From NCBI RefSeq assembly GCF_030867095.1, contig NC_081827.1, forward strand, positions 217,437,810 through 217,501,809: DNA of 64,000 nt. Reading direction: 5' to 3'. The notes under the pieces were generated by a model. It made no database searches, was not told the origin of the DNA, and was given only the letters and a program-made list of their open reading frames with translations. Both the position numbers and the translations under genes were made by a program. Below, piece by piece: positions 47,743 to 58,173 of the stretch (its first letter is position 1; every line of letters starts with the position of its first letter). The stretch comes from Alligator mississippiensis. Lineage: Eukaryota > Chordata > Crocodylia > Alligatoridae.

Positions 47743-47747
47743 GTAGG

Positions 47748-48338
47748 GTGAAAGTGCTAGACTTTAGGAAAGCTGATTTCAATGAACTCAGGCGATTAGT
47801 CAAGGACGCACTGCAGAGTAAGAGTTTTGAAGAGATGGGAGCCCAGGAAGAGTGGCTGTGCCTTAAGGAAATGATCCTTTGGGCACAGAGGGAGACGATC
47901 CCGATGCAGGAAAAAAGGGGGAAAGGGGCCAAGAGACTTCCTTGGCTAACCAGAGAAATCCAGAGCAGCCTACAGGCAAAAAGGGGGGCATATAAAAAGT
48001 GGAAACAGGGAGAGATTACTAAAGAGGAGTATACCTCCTCTGCTTGCACTTGTAGGGAGGCAGTTAGACAGGCCAAAGCTACCATGGAGCTGAGGATGGC
48101 ATCCCAAGTTAAGGATAACAAGAAATTGTTTTTCAGTTATATAGGGAGTAAAAGGAAGGCCCAGGGTGGAATAGGACCTCTACTAAATGGGCAAAAGCAA
48201 TTGGTGATGGACAGGGGGGACAAGGCTGAACTCCTCAATGAGTTCTTTGCCTCAGTGTTCCTAAGCAAGGGGCAAGTCTCTCACTGGGATTGTAGAGAGG
48301 CAGCAGCAGGATACCAGACTACCAAGCGTAGACCCTGA
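47748..48338 (+). pseudogene. CR1 ORF2, linker region
   Basis: The frame holds the part of CR1 ORF2 that joins the endonuclease to the reverse transcriptase. It includes VLDFRKADFNELRRLVKDAL, RLPWLTREIQSSLQAKRGAY, YIGSKRKAQGGIGPLLN and AELLNEFFASVFLSK. It runs out of frame at about 48270-48338, where a +1 shift leads into the next frame. The endonuclease itself is missing by 5' truncation. The protein would normally be about 900-1000 residues in full-length CR1. Confidence 0.88.
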
Positions 48339-48339
48339 G

Positions 48340-49686
48340 ATGGTGCAGAGGCACTTGGAGGAACTGGATGCCTTTAAGTCGGCAGGCCTGGATGAGCTCC
48401 ATCCGAGGGTACTGAAGGCACTGGCTGATGTCATTGCACAGCCACTGGCGGGAATATTTGAACACTCGTGGCGCACGGGCCAGGTCCCGGAGGACTGGAA
48501 AAGGGCCAATGTGGTCCCCATTTTCAAGAAGGGGAAGAAGGAGGACCCAGGCAACTATAGGCCTTTTTATGACCAGGTTACAAAACACCTGAATGCAGGT
48601 GTAGGGGTTGACGTCGTTTACTTAGACTTCAGGAAGGCCTTCGATACGGTATCCCACCCCATACTGGTGAACAAGTTAAGAGGCTGTGACTTGGATGACT
48701 ACACAGTCCAGTGGGTGGCAAATTGGCTAGAGGGTCGTACCCAGAGAGTTGTAGTGGATGGGTCAGTATTGACCTGGAAGGTTGTGGGCAGCGGGGTCCC
48801 GCAGGGCTCGGTCCTTGGACCGATACTCTTCAATATCTTCATCAGCGACTTGGACGAGGGAGTGAAGTGTACTCTGTCCAAGTCTGCAGATGAAACAAAA
48901 CTGTGGGGAGAAGTGGACACGCCGGAGGGCAGGGAACAACTACAAGCAGACCTGGACAGGTTGGACATGTGGGCAGAAAACAACAGAATGCAGTTCAACA
49001 AGGAGAAATGCAAAGTGCTGCACCTAGGGAGGAAAAATGTCCAGCACACCTACTGCCTAGGAAATGACTTGCTTGGTGGCACGGAAGCGGAAAGGGATCT
49101 TGGAGTCCTAGTGGACTCCAAGATGAACATGAGTCGGCAGTGTGACGAAGCCATCAGAAAAGCTAATGGCACTTTATTGTGCATCAGCAGATGCATGACG
49201 AACAGAACCAAGGAGGTGATACTTCCCCTCTATCGGGCGCTGGTCAGACCGCAGTTGGAATACTGCGTGCAATTTTGGGCACCGCACTTCAAGAGGGATG
49301 TGGATAACCTGGAGAGGGTCCAGAGAAGGGCCACTCACATGGCTAAGGGCTTGCAGGCCAAGCCCTATGAGGAGAGACTGGGGCACCTGGACCTCTTCAG
49401 CCTCCGCAAGAGAAGGTTGAGAGGCGACCTTGTGGCTGCCTATAAGTTCATCATGGGGGCACAGAAGGGAATTGGTGAGGCTTTACTCACCAAGGCACCC
49501 CTGGGGGTTACAAGAAATAATGGCCATAAGCTAGCAGAGAGCAGATTTAGACTAGACATTAGGAAGAACTTCTTCACAGTTAGAATGGCCAAAGTCTGGA
49601 ATGGGCTCCCAAGGGAGGTGGTGCTCTCCCCTGCCCTGGGGGTCTTCAAGAGGAGTTTAGATAGGCATCTAGCTGGGGTCATCTAA
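48340..49686 (+). pseudogene. CR1 ORF2 reverse transcriptase, inactivated
   Basis: The frame has 448 codons. Residues 14-75 hold the N-terminal reverse transcriptase motifs (SAGLDELHPRVL, NVVPIFKKGKKEDPGNYRP). Sequence then jumps from GNYRP to FYDQVT at nt 48565. The family normally has several dozen residues between these points, so this is a clean in-frame deletion. Motif A (YLDFRKAFD, residues 94-102) and motif B (GVPQGSVLGPILFNIF) are intact. The catalytic box reads SADE (nt 48883-48894) instead of FADD, which removes the second catalytic aspartate. The C-terminal part (EYCVQFWAPHFKRDVDNLERVQRRAT, RFRLDIRKNFFTVRMAKVWNGLPREVV) is well kept. It is dead as an enzyme. Confidence 0.92.
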
Positions 49687-49790
49687 ACCCAGCACTCTTT
49701 CCTGCCTATGCAGGGGGTCGGACTCGATGATCTATTGAGGTCCCTTCCAACCCTAACATCTATGAATCTGTGAATCTATGAAATGACTTC

Positions 49791-52756
49791 CAGTTGCCAT
49801 CACTGCTGCCAGCATGCTTGTACAGTTGCAGTGACAGCCCCTCTTTTTTTCTGCCATGGTTCCCCACTCTGTCCCTGCAAGTGAGCACTCAGGAGGTCTG
49901 CCCCTAGTTACTTCAATGGTTACATGAGTTTATTGCTCCAGGGTGCTACATTTACACATGTGGAAAGGACCACAGCATGTTGAGCTGGGCTGGAGGAACC
50001 CTGGCTAGCAGCCCTCTCATTGAAGCACCTTTGTGCCCCAGCCAGCTCCAGCAGCATCTGTGTGAGTTGTGGCACACCAAATAATTCTGCCATAGCATAG
50101 TACTTGTATTTACAAGTACTAACCTACTGAGGATGTAATTAGTTTCCTGTGGCCTCATAGGGCTGCATGTGTAGATGCTGCCACTGCTGCAGTGGGAAAA
50201 CCAATGACACAGGGACAAGTAGTGGGGGAGGTAGTAGGGGGAGCAGGCAGTGGTTAAGTAAGTGGTGGGGGAGTCAAGCAGCTCTTCCTTCTGCTGCCCC
50301 ACACTTTGCCCCCTGCTGCCTGTCCCGCCCCCCACCCTCCACTTGACCCCTACTGCCTGTGCTTGTAGTGCCTGCATACCTCTGCACTTGCCCACATCTG
50401 GTGCCTACCCATTTCTAATGCCCATCCCCCTGGCACCTGCCACCCTGCTACTTGCCTCCCCTATGCCTGTACCCCTTAGCACCTGCCCCCACACCTGGTC
50501 TCCTCCTGCTGCCTGCTCCCCTCCCACCTCTGCCCTCTGTAGCCTCTTCCTACCCCACCACTTTCCTTCTGGCTTCAGCTCCAGCTCTGGTTCTGACTCC
50601 AGTGCAACTCTAGCCCCATTCCACTGCAAAACATGGAGCACATCATTGCTCTGACCCCAGACCAGGGCACACAGAAACTTGTGGCAGTAGCAGCTTTGAC
50701 CAGACCCAAGAGCTGCAGACAGGTCTGAACTGCTGCCACAGCTACTACTGGGCTGGGCTATGGCCAGAGCAACCATGTATGTGCCTTGTGCTGGAGTTGG
50801 GTTGGAGCAGTGCTGGAGCCAGAGCTGGAGGGTAAGTGGTAGGGAGGCAGAGACTGTGGAGATCAGGCAAGGAGGCAGACATGGTGGTAGGGGGAGACAG
50901 CAGGGGAGCAGAAACAGGAAGGGAATAGGCAGCAGCTGCAGCTCTGACCCTGGCCCTGGGTCAGGCAGGAGTTGGAGTTGCAGCAGCTGCCAGTCCAACC
51001 CTGCCATGTTGTACTCAAACCCAAGACAAGGGACATAATTCCCTGTGTTAAATGAGGAAAAAAACCTCTTGTCTTGGTTTTGAGTAACTATGGTAATAAT
51101 ATATTAGCCACTTTATAGATATATTCTGAAGCTTAACTGCTTGGTAAATTGTTTTGAACTCTACAGAAAAGTGGACTGTTACATTTATGTAAGAATGTGT
51201 GAGTGCCACGTTCTTAAGCTCAGCTAATAACACAGTAAGAGTTAAAGGAGCATAAAGAACCTATCCCAGTGTTCACAGTACTGCATTCAGTGGCTGAATG
51301 CATTAATCTCCATGCTCTCCCAAACCCCACCTAGATACTGGAATGCAAATACAGTAAAAAGCAACAACTATTGATTGGGATGCTATGTAAGCTTACTGAC
51401 TGCTCCTTAGAAAAAATACATATAGGTTTTACAGGATCTGACAAGAGTCATAAAATTGTCCAGCGTTCTAGCCCTTATGTTGTCACATCAAAACTTGTGC
51501 ATAAGCAATGCTAATGGAAAAAGACAGCTTAGCTTTCCACCTAATTTACTTATGCACCATAAAATTAATTTAATGAGGGAAACACCCTTCTACAGCACTT
51601 TCATACTCCACTCCTGTATTGCACAATGCTCTTCAAAACAGCCATCATGCTATCTGAATTATTGTCTGTACACAAAACTATAATAAGAGAAGATTAAAGT
51701 TGCATGATTAAACATCCCCAAATCAGGAAATGCCATCATTAAGGTGATGCATACAAATGAGTGAAGTTCTAACTCACTGTTTCTCACTTTGTGAAAGGGA
51801 TACAGTAAAAAATATAATATGTATCCCTTTCTTCTCTCTCCTCTCTTGTATTTTATTCAATTTTTAAATAGCACAAACCGCTGGCAATAATGGATAAAAT
51901 GTACATGGCATTTTACATTTCTACAGCATCTTTCATTTAAATTGTTTACATACAGAATCTTTGGACTGTAGCAAGCTCTGTGGTGGAGGCCAGCAACCAC
52001 CAGCTAGCTGCCTGATGGAGAGGTGAAAGTGTGGAGATTTTCCCAAAGATGTCTGGATAAATGGTTACTGTTACAGAAGATGGCACAGATGTTAGTGCTT
52101 ATTCAGAACTTACAGACCTTCTTTTTATTAATTTAACATATGAAAAATCCACATTCAGTACATTGGCTGGAACTCAGTGTACTTACCTTATTAGAAAGAC
52201 GTACATTTTTTTTCAGATACAAACTGGAATTTCATAGTTATGCTAACAACTGTCAGCATGGATAACACACGGGAATTTTAATAATTCACTCTATTGGAAC
52301 ATAGTGTCACATAATACTTTATGAGTATAGTAGGCCAGCATTTGTCACCTGGGCTAATGTTTCTAGGTAAATGATTAATCATGTTACCTCAGAGTATGGA
52401 CAAAGGAAGACATTATGATAACTATGCAATTAATTATCTGGCACATTAATAAAAAAATCAAACAATACCTTCCCAAATCAGTTTGAGAACATGGGAGGAC
52501 TTTTCTTAGAATAACTGCTTTACAGTAAAAGAAAATATCAATGGTCTACTTTTCAGTATTTCCTGGTTTGGGGGCATGGCCCTCTTCCTTGGATCTCTTT
52601 AGCATACTTTAATAGCTCTTGCTGCAGCAGGACACTGACTGCTGCTGTTCCACTGCTTTACCTGTGGTCGGTTAGAGTGCTGTGCCTTGTGGTTGGGTGA
52701 TAGGGTTGTATATTTTTAGTAATAGCTTACATAATGATCTGTATGGAATGCTTTGG
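49791..52756. other. No gene seen; GC-rich palindromic block inside AT-rich DNA
   Basis: 49938-50182 may be a MITE: GGGTGCTACATTTACACATG on the left is loosely inverted in CTGCATGTGTAGATGCTGCC on the right. 50400-51010 is GC-rich and folds around about 50704 (CTCCAGCTCTGG at 50579-50590 with CCAGAGCTGGAG at 50818-50829 and matching flanks). Near-perfect 19-bp arms at 51012-51030 and 51068-51086 form a further hairpin. From 51090 on the DNA is AT-rich and featureless. Confidence 0.5.
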
Positions 52757-52845
52757 ATAGGAATGATCTTGCTTAGGCAGGGGATTGGATTAGATGACCT
52801 CCAGAGTGCCTTTCTAGCCCTACTTTTCTATGAATCTATGATTTA
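52757..52845 (+). mobile_element. CR1 LINE 3'-tail scrap
   Basis: GGCAGGGGATTGGATTAGATGACCTCCAGAG and the terminal TCTATGAATCTATGATT correspond to the CR1 3' end in sense orientation. Only about 90 bases remain. Confidence 0.82.
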
Positions 52846-53220
52846 TAGTAGTTTTTTGTCCATTTTGCAAGATGGCTACTATTACTTGCTTTTACATAAG
52901 CATTTTCAGGTCGGCACAGCACTTTGAACCTCTCAAAAATAGGAAAACCAAGAGAGGAACATTGTCAGCAGTTTTTGGAAACATTTAAACAGAGAACTAT
53001 TTTTTAATTGTTATGTCATTAACATTTAATAAACTTCGTGGAATTCTAGATTTTTTTAAAGATACACAGGTCAGTTCAAAGTATCTTTAAGAACTGATGA
53101 TTTGGAGTCTAGTTTTAATAAATTTATTCTTCATAAATATAGCCTGCAAGTGCTCAGGTTTAGTGCCTGTGGTATTTCCAGGAATCAGCAGTTCACATAC
53201 ACATGGTTGACAACTAGGTT

Positions 53221-54301
53221 AGGGATAGACATTCAAAAAGCCTGAGCCTGAATTGATTCAATCGTTGCACATTAGTCTAACCTGGCCAGGCTAAACGGGT
53301 TTGTAACTAGACAGACAATCTCTCTGGACTGAGGAAATTCAGGTACATACCTGCAGTGGCTCAGGCTAGAAGCCGGGGGATGCTAGAGCAGCCCTCCCTT
53401 CCCTTGTACAATCCTGAGCTAAGGGGGTGGGGCATGGCCAGGCCCCAGCAGGATGCTTTGATTAGGGAGGTCTGCCTGTATCATCCAAGGCTAGCTGCTC
53501 AAGGGGCAGGAGTGTTACCAGAACCCAGCCCCCTGCTAGCACTCTGAGGCAAGGTGTGGGGAGGGGTGCAGTGCATACATTTGTTGATGATATGGAGCTT
53601 TTCAATCTCCCTCCCTGCTTCTTTATACCCTCTGCAGTGAACTGACAGGCAAGAAAGCCAGCAGGGGGATGATAACAGTGTTTATCCCTTCATCAGCAAA
53701 ACAATAGTCTCTCTCCATTACTTAAACACTTCTAAAACAGTTTACCAGCTGACCTGTTGATTAGCTTCAAAAAGCCCTGAGCAGTCACTGTTCTCTCTGC
53801 CTGTCCCAGTGAAATTGGAGAGACACACACAGAGACATCTCTTGGCATTAGCTAGCATACCACAAGCCTAGAGTCTGTGGGGCTGGGGTCCCTGCTGTGG
53901 GAGATGGGAGAGAGGGAGCGGGGGGTGATTCCTGCTCAAGCAGCGAGCAGCAACGCGAGCCAGGCAGACCCTGCTGTGCCTGCAGTCTCTACCAGAGCTC
54001 CAGCAAGGGAGCAGGAGAGGGGCCAGTTCTGCTGTGGAGCAGAGAGCCCCACCCATCCCAGAGAGTATGTCAGGATGCTGGGGGAGTCTGCTTTATCTAA
54101 AACCAGAAAGGGGTCTGGGACAGACATTGCATAAACCAGTTTGACCCAAATCAGTTAAGTCTGATACTACATTCAATCAGGTTTATCTCAAACCGGTTTC
54201 AGCCATTTTCAAACTGGCTTACGTGTACTGAACATCTGTCCAGTTACAGGTTTAAACCAGTTTCTGATCACTTTTACCAATTTATGTGTAATGTCTGTCC
54301 C
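53221..54301. mobile_element. Unclassified DNA element with short inverted termini
   Basis: The left end AGGGATAGACATT and the right end, in reverse AGGGACAGACATT, match at all but one position. The about 1.08-kb interior has AAACCAGTTT/AAACTGGTT-like motifs near both ends, typical of subterminal transposase-binding repeats. No convincing target duplication and no transposase were found. The superfamily is not assigned. Confidence 0.55.
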
Positions 54302-55053
54302 TAGCTCTAGGGATTAAAGGTAAGTGGAAGTATAAGCAGAGAAGCACAGCTTTTCTCTTCCCACTTTGGTTGAGTAAGCACTACTGCCCCAGTGATCTCC
54401 TTCCTCCACAGCTGAGATGGTGAAAGTGCCTCTCTCACTTGCAGTTGCCACTGTTGCCACATATCTCCTTAAGCTTCCTCCCCTATAAACACACACACAC
54501 CCAGTTGTTTTGAAACATTATGCTAATTGTTACTTTTCTCTCTGCCATTACAGAGTTTCCATAAGTGGTGCTACGAGTATTTCAATAGATGAGTTTTCAC
54601 TTTGAATTGGTATCAAGCCAAACACTAGAATGATGTTCCTGTTCCACAGACTGCCACTTTGATGGGATTGAGCGGCTTGCATGTACCAATGACCCTAACA
54701 GCAACACTGTCAAGTGTCTTGTACTCCTGGTAGGGTCACCCATGGCAGTAAAGTCAAAAGTGAGGTATGAGATGAAGAGCAGTGCATCATAACACAAAGA
54801 CCTCTATGGTGGAGCAGGCAGATGCAGAAGGCATACTTCTCAATGGCTGCAAAGGTGGATGAAGGCTGCAGTGGAAGTAACCCCAGCTATCTTGGATCTC
54901 CTTGCCACTAGAGACAGGTTTCTTCTCTGCCAATGTGCAATGACCTCCTCATTTAAAACAAGTCATATTCAGACTTCTCCCACTGGTGCAACATCTACCA
55001 CAATAACCAATACAAATACTCTTAGCTTCTGGAAGTCCTGCAGTGATGAATGA
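54302..55053. other. No intact gene; probably decayed LINE DNA
   Basis: The stretch leads into the LINE endonuclease remnant at 55054. A 64-codon frame at 54859-55053 may include some of it, but no motif is secure. Confidence 0.4.
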
Positions 55054-55511
55054 GTGGAAGAACAGAAAGATCAATGTTATGCTTCTCTTGATGAAATCCT
55101 GACTACCATTCTAAAACAGGACAAGATTATCCTCCTTGGAGACTTCAGTGGTAGAGCTGCCCAGTACATTAACATGTGGAGGGCACCACAGGGAAGGAAT
55201 GAGTGGGCAAGGCCAATTCCAACGGCATCCTTTTACTTAGTAAATGTGCAGAATGTGACCTTGTCCTTATTAACACTATCTTCAGACAACGTGACAGGAA
55301 CAAAACAACATGGCAACACCCCCACTCAAAACAATGGCAACTCCTCGACTATCTAATTATAAGAGCACATGATCTAAAAGATGTCCATGTCATACATGTC
55401 ACAAGAGGAGCCAATAACTGCTGGACTGATCATCATTTAGTGAGATCAGTCATGTCCATCAGGGTTGAGTTGAACTATCGAACAGAGGAACAGAGGTACC
55501 CAGAGAAATAG
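55054..55511 (+). pseudogene. LINE APE-type endonuclease fragment
   Basis: Frame one (55054-55200) reads YASLDEILTTILKQDKIILLGDFSGR, where LLGDF-N-AR is the usual metal/DNA-binding box and the asparagine is serine here. A frameshift near 55200 leads to frame two (55203-55511) with KANSNGILLLSKCAECDL, LINTIFRQRDRNKTTWQHP, LLDYLIIRAHDLKDVHV and CWTDHHLVRSVMSIRV, the C-terminal half of an AP-endonuclease-like domain including the terminal (S/T)DH. It fits the same LINE type as the reverse transcriptase relic at 15636-17700, but the two are 38 kb apart and are separate insertions. Confidence 0.78.
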
Positions 55512-55587
55512 ATATCCACCTTCAGCTTCCTCTGTGCAAAATGAAGTTTATCTTCTACCTATGGGGACTTTTACCATCTTTAATTTT

Positions 55588-55690
55588 TCCTGAGCCAGAG
55601 GAAGGGCATGTGTGCCCGAAAGCTTGCAAAGAAAGATAATTTTTTTGCAATTTCTTAGTTGGTCTAATAAAAAATATCATATCTGAACCA
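55588..55690 (+). mobile_element. PLE terminal-repeat fragment, third variant
   Basis: CCAGAGGAAGGGCATGTG...CCCGAAAGCTTGC is followed by TTAGTTGGTCTAATAAAAAATATCA. The first hammerhead box has decayed (CAGAGGA), but stem II (GGGCA/TGCCC) and GAAA persist. No target duplication was found. Confidence 0.7.
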
Positions 55691-56849
55691 GGAAGCCTAG
55701 AGTTTTGCATTTCTCTATCATGACCCTGGTATTATTGCAGATAATTAGACACTGGAGAATTAAATACTAGGGAATTAGACACTGCCCAATGGGCCTGCCA
55801 AGCCCTCTTGATGTTCTCAGAAATTTGGAAGAAGAAATTGATCATGGGACTGAGGAGTCATTAGAACTGTCGGGGGGAGGAGAAGTCTTCCATAAGGACC
55901 CCTGAACCAGACTTGGGAACCTTCGGCTCAAAATGATTCATTTGTCACAGTTTCTGAGGAGACTGCACCATGGAGTGCCCATCTGACTCATCAATGACTT
56001 ATTTCTTGGTGTAAGGAAATAGCACAGATTAATTGGGTGTGCCTGCTACGATGTGTGATTATACAGGGTGTGTACACCTAGGAATCTGTGGTCTGACTGG
56101 TCAGGCAAACCCCCCCAAAAAACAAACCAGACATCAGGCCTATTTTATCTTTTCTTCTTCTTCTTCTTTTTTTTTTTTGTAAAACAAGAGTGCAACTGAG
56201 AACACAAAAGGGAAATGCCTAGATTGCATTTCAATATGCCTTACTGAATAATTATTTTAATGTTAATAATGATACAACACAAACCATTGGAAAACTGACA
56301 CAAATTAAATCGCAAGGAAATTTGAAACAGTTTAATGAATTTCCTTGCCTCTTCACAACTTTTTAGGTACTATGTTGCAAGCAAAGACTTAATTGCATCT
56401 CATTGTGTTGAGTCCTGGTTTGATACAGATACTCACACTAGCGGAACAAACTGTGTAGTCACAATTTGCGATATGCAGCAGCGCTGCTCCAAGTGAGCTA
56501 TGCATACCAGAAAGCGGCAACTAAAATGGATATTCACTCTTGGACCCACCCTCACGCACAGCGAATGTCTCAGACAGACAAGACCAGACTGAAGAGCTGC
56601 TATAGGCAAAGAACAAACAAAAGGCAAACTTTGTGCGTGTGCGTGTGTGTCTTCAATCTTTCGCAGTAACAATAGACCCTAAAGAGAAACATGACCAGGC
56701 CTGTTTGGAAACAATGTAATTAGCTGTTGGTTTGTTTTTTTTTAATCTTTCCATTTCAAAGCCAGCTGTTTGGTGGTTTTTTTTAATTATTATGATTATA
56801 TCTCTGCATTTCCAAGGCCCAAGCAGCACTGCACTAACGAGCCAAGCAG

Positions 56850-57830
56850 GAGTCAAACCCTGCCCCGGGGCTCAGGAGCGCGCACCGGTGCTGGCGGACG
56901 GGTCGGTTTCATTTTGCCGGCGGGCGCTCTGATTGCTGCACGAAGGGAGTAAACAGGCGGAGGGACGCGAAGCCAGCCCGAGAGCCCTCCCCGCTGTAGG
57001 TGCTCGCAGGCAGCCGGGGGAGGACATCTTCCGAGATCCCCCTCACCTGGGAGCGGGGAGTTGTCCCCTTCGTGCCCGACGGGGACAAAAAGGGCCGCCG
57101 TCTCAGCAGCGAGGGCCGAGAGGAGGCAGCAGGGACCCGACAGCCCAGCCGAAGGGGAGCGAGGTACGAAGCAGGCTTTGCTCAGGCCGGCTCCTCCCCA
57201 CCTGCAGGGCGCTGTGCCCGGCCTCCTGGCGGCGGGAATGGGGAAGGGGAGCCGCTCGCAGCCGCCCGGGCGGTTCGCCGGGAAAGAGGAAAATTCCAGC
57301 CCCGGAGCCGCCCTGCCCCTGCTCGCCGCGGCGGGAGCCCGCGGACCCGGCTGCGCTGAGCGCGGGGCACCACGAGCCTCCCGCTGCGCCGGGGCCCGGC
57401 CGGCCGGCCGGCGGGCAGGTGCAGGGGGAGCCGCGCGGGGGCAGGCGGGGAGCCCGGCCAGAGCGCAGCTGACGGCATGGAGGGGGCAGCAGCCGCCTTG
57501 CCTCCCGCAGGGTAAGCGCAACCGGGCGGGGCGGGCTGGGCTGAGCTGGGCTGGGCTCGGCTCTCCTCCGCTTGCCGGGCTGCAACAAGTCGCTGGCGTC
57601 CTGCCTCCCGCCAAGGTGATCCGGGCGCGGGGGGTGGGGACGGGACGGGGCACCTCGCTCCGGGCACATGCAGCGCGCCCGGGGCGGCACCAAGGGCCAC
57701 TGTTGCCCGGGGAGAGGCGGCGCCGCCCGAGCGGGCCGGGGGCTCGCGTCGCCCGGCGGGGAAGGGCCGGGCCGGGCCGGGGCGGGGCGGCGGGTTTGCG
57801 CCACAGCCGAGCTTCCCCAACGTTTTCTCG
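56850..57830. promoter_or_regulatory. CpG island promoter
   Basis: About 1 kb is strongly GC-rich and dense in CpG, in sharp contrast to the AT-rich flanks, where CpG is depleted. Sp1-type GGGGCGGGG boxes occur near 57523-57531 and 57779-57788. No TATA box is evident. Such islands mark 5' ends of vertebrate genes. An ATG exon with a splice donor on the + strand lies inside. Long frames on both strands here are expected from composition. Confidence 0.9.
57477..57511 (+). CDS. Putative first coding exon of an unidentified gene
   Basis: An ATG in good context (GACGGCATGG) opens MEGAAAALPPA and then meets GG|GTAAGC, a strong 5' splice site at 57512, in the middle of the CpG island. Phase after the exon would be 2. 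The remaining exons would lie to the right of 64000, because no continuation was recognised downstream. An upstream ATG at 57238 opens an overlapping out-of-frame reading frame that extends past this ATG and would act as a uORF if transcribed. The short Ala/Pro-rich peptide does not identify the protein. A non-coding first exon or a minus-strand gene remain possible. Confidence 0.5.
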
Positions 57831-58123
57831 CTGCCTAATTTGCCAGCTGCCGCGTCCCGCTACCGGCGGACAGCCTGTGTTTTAACCCCCCGAGTGCCGG
57901 TTCTGCTGATACCGAGAACTAACTGCGCCATTGCTCAACTTCTGCCGCCTACCCCAGGGATGTCTTGCCCACCCCCAGGGGTGCGCGTACCACAGCTTGG
58001 GGACCCGGCTCCAGGGAAATGAAAGAGCTGCTTTGTCCCTTGCATGAGTTCGGACCTGTGAAACGTGGGCCCCTTCGCCTGCCAGCCGGGCTGTGTGGGT
58101 GCCTTGCACCTGGCATTGCCCCA

Positions 58124-58173
<50 letters not shown>

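Larger units (their letters stand above)
47743..49790 (+). mobile_element. CR1 LINE, 5'-truncated, 2 kb
   Basis: Coverage runs from the linker between endonuclease and reverse transcriptase to the 3' tail, which ends in ATCTATGAATCTGTGAATCTATGAA, the short-repeat tail typical of CR1. The coding region is interrupted by a frameshift and an internal deletion (see the two pseudogene entries). The copy is recent enough that most residues of the family are readable. Confidence 0.93.

Noticed and set aside
50262..51038. 130- and 200-codon frames on opposite strands
   Set aside because: Simple Ser/Pro/Leu-rich composition over a palindromic GC-rich block.
56853..57885. Overlapping frames of 180-274 codons on both strands of the CpG island
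   Set aside because: High G+C makes stops rare; the frames are Ala/Gly/Pro/Arg-rich, overlap one another on both strands and show no domain. Only the short ATG exon with a splice donor is retained as a candidate.
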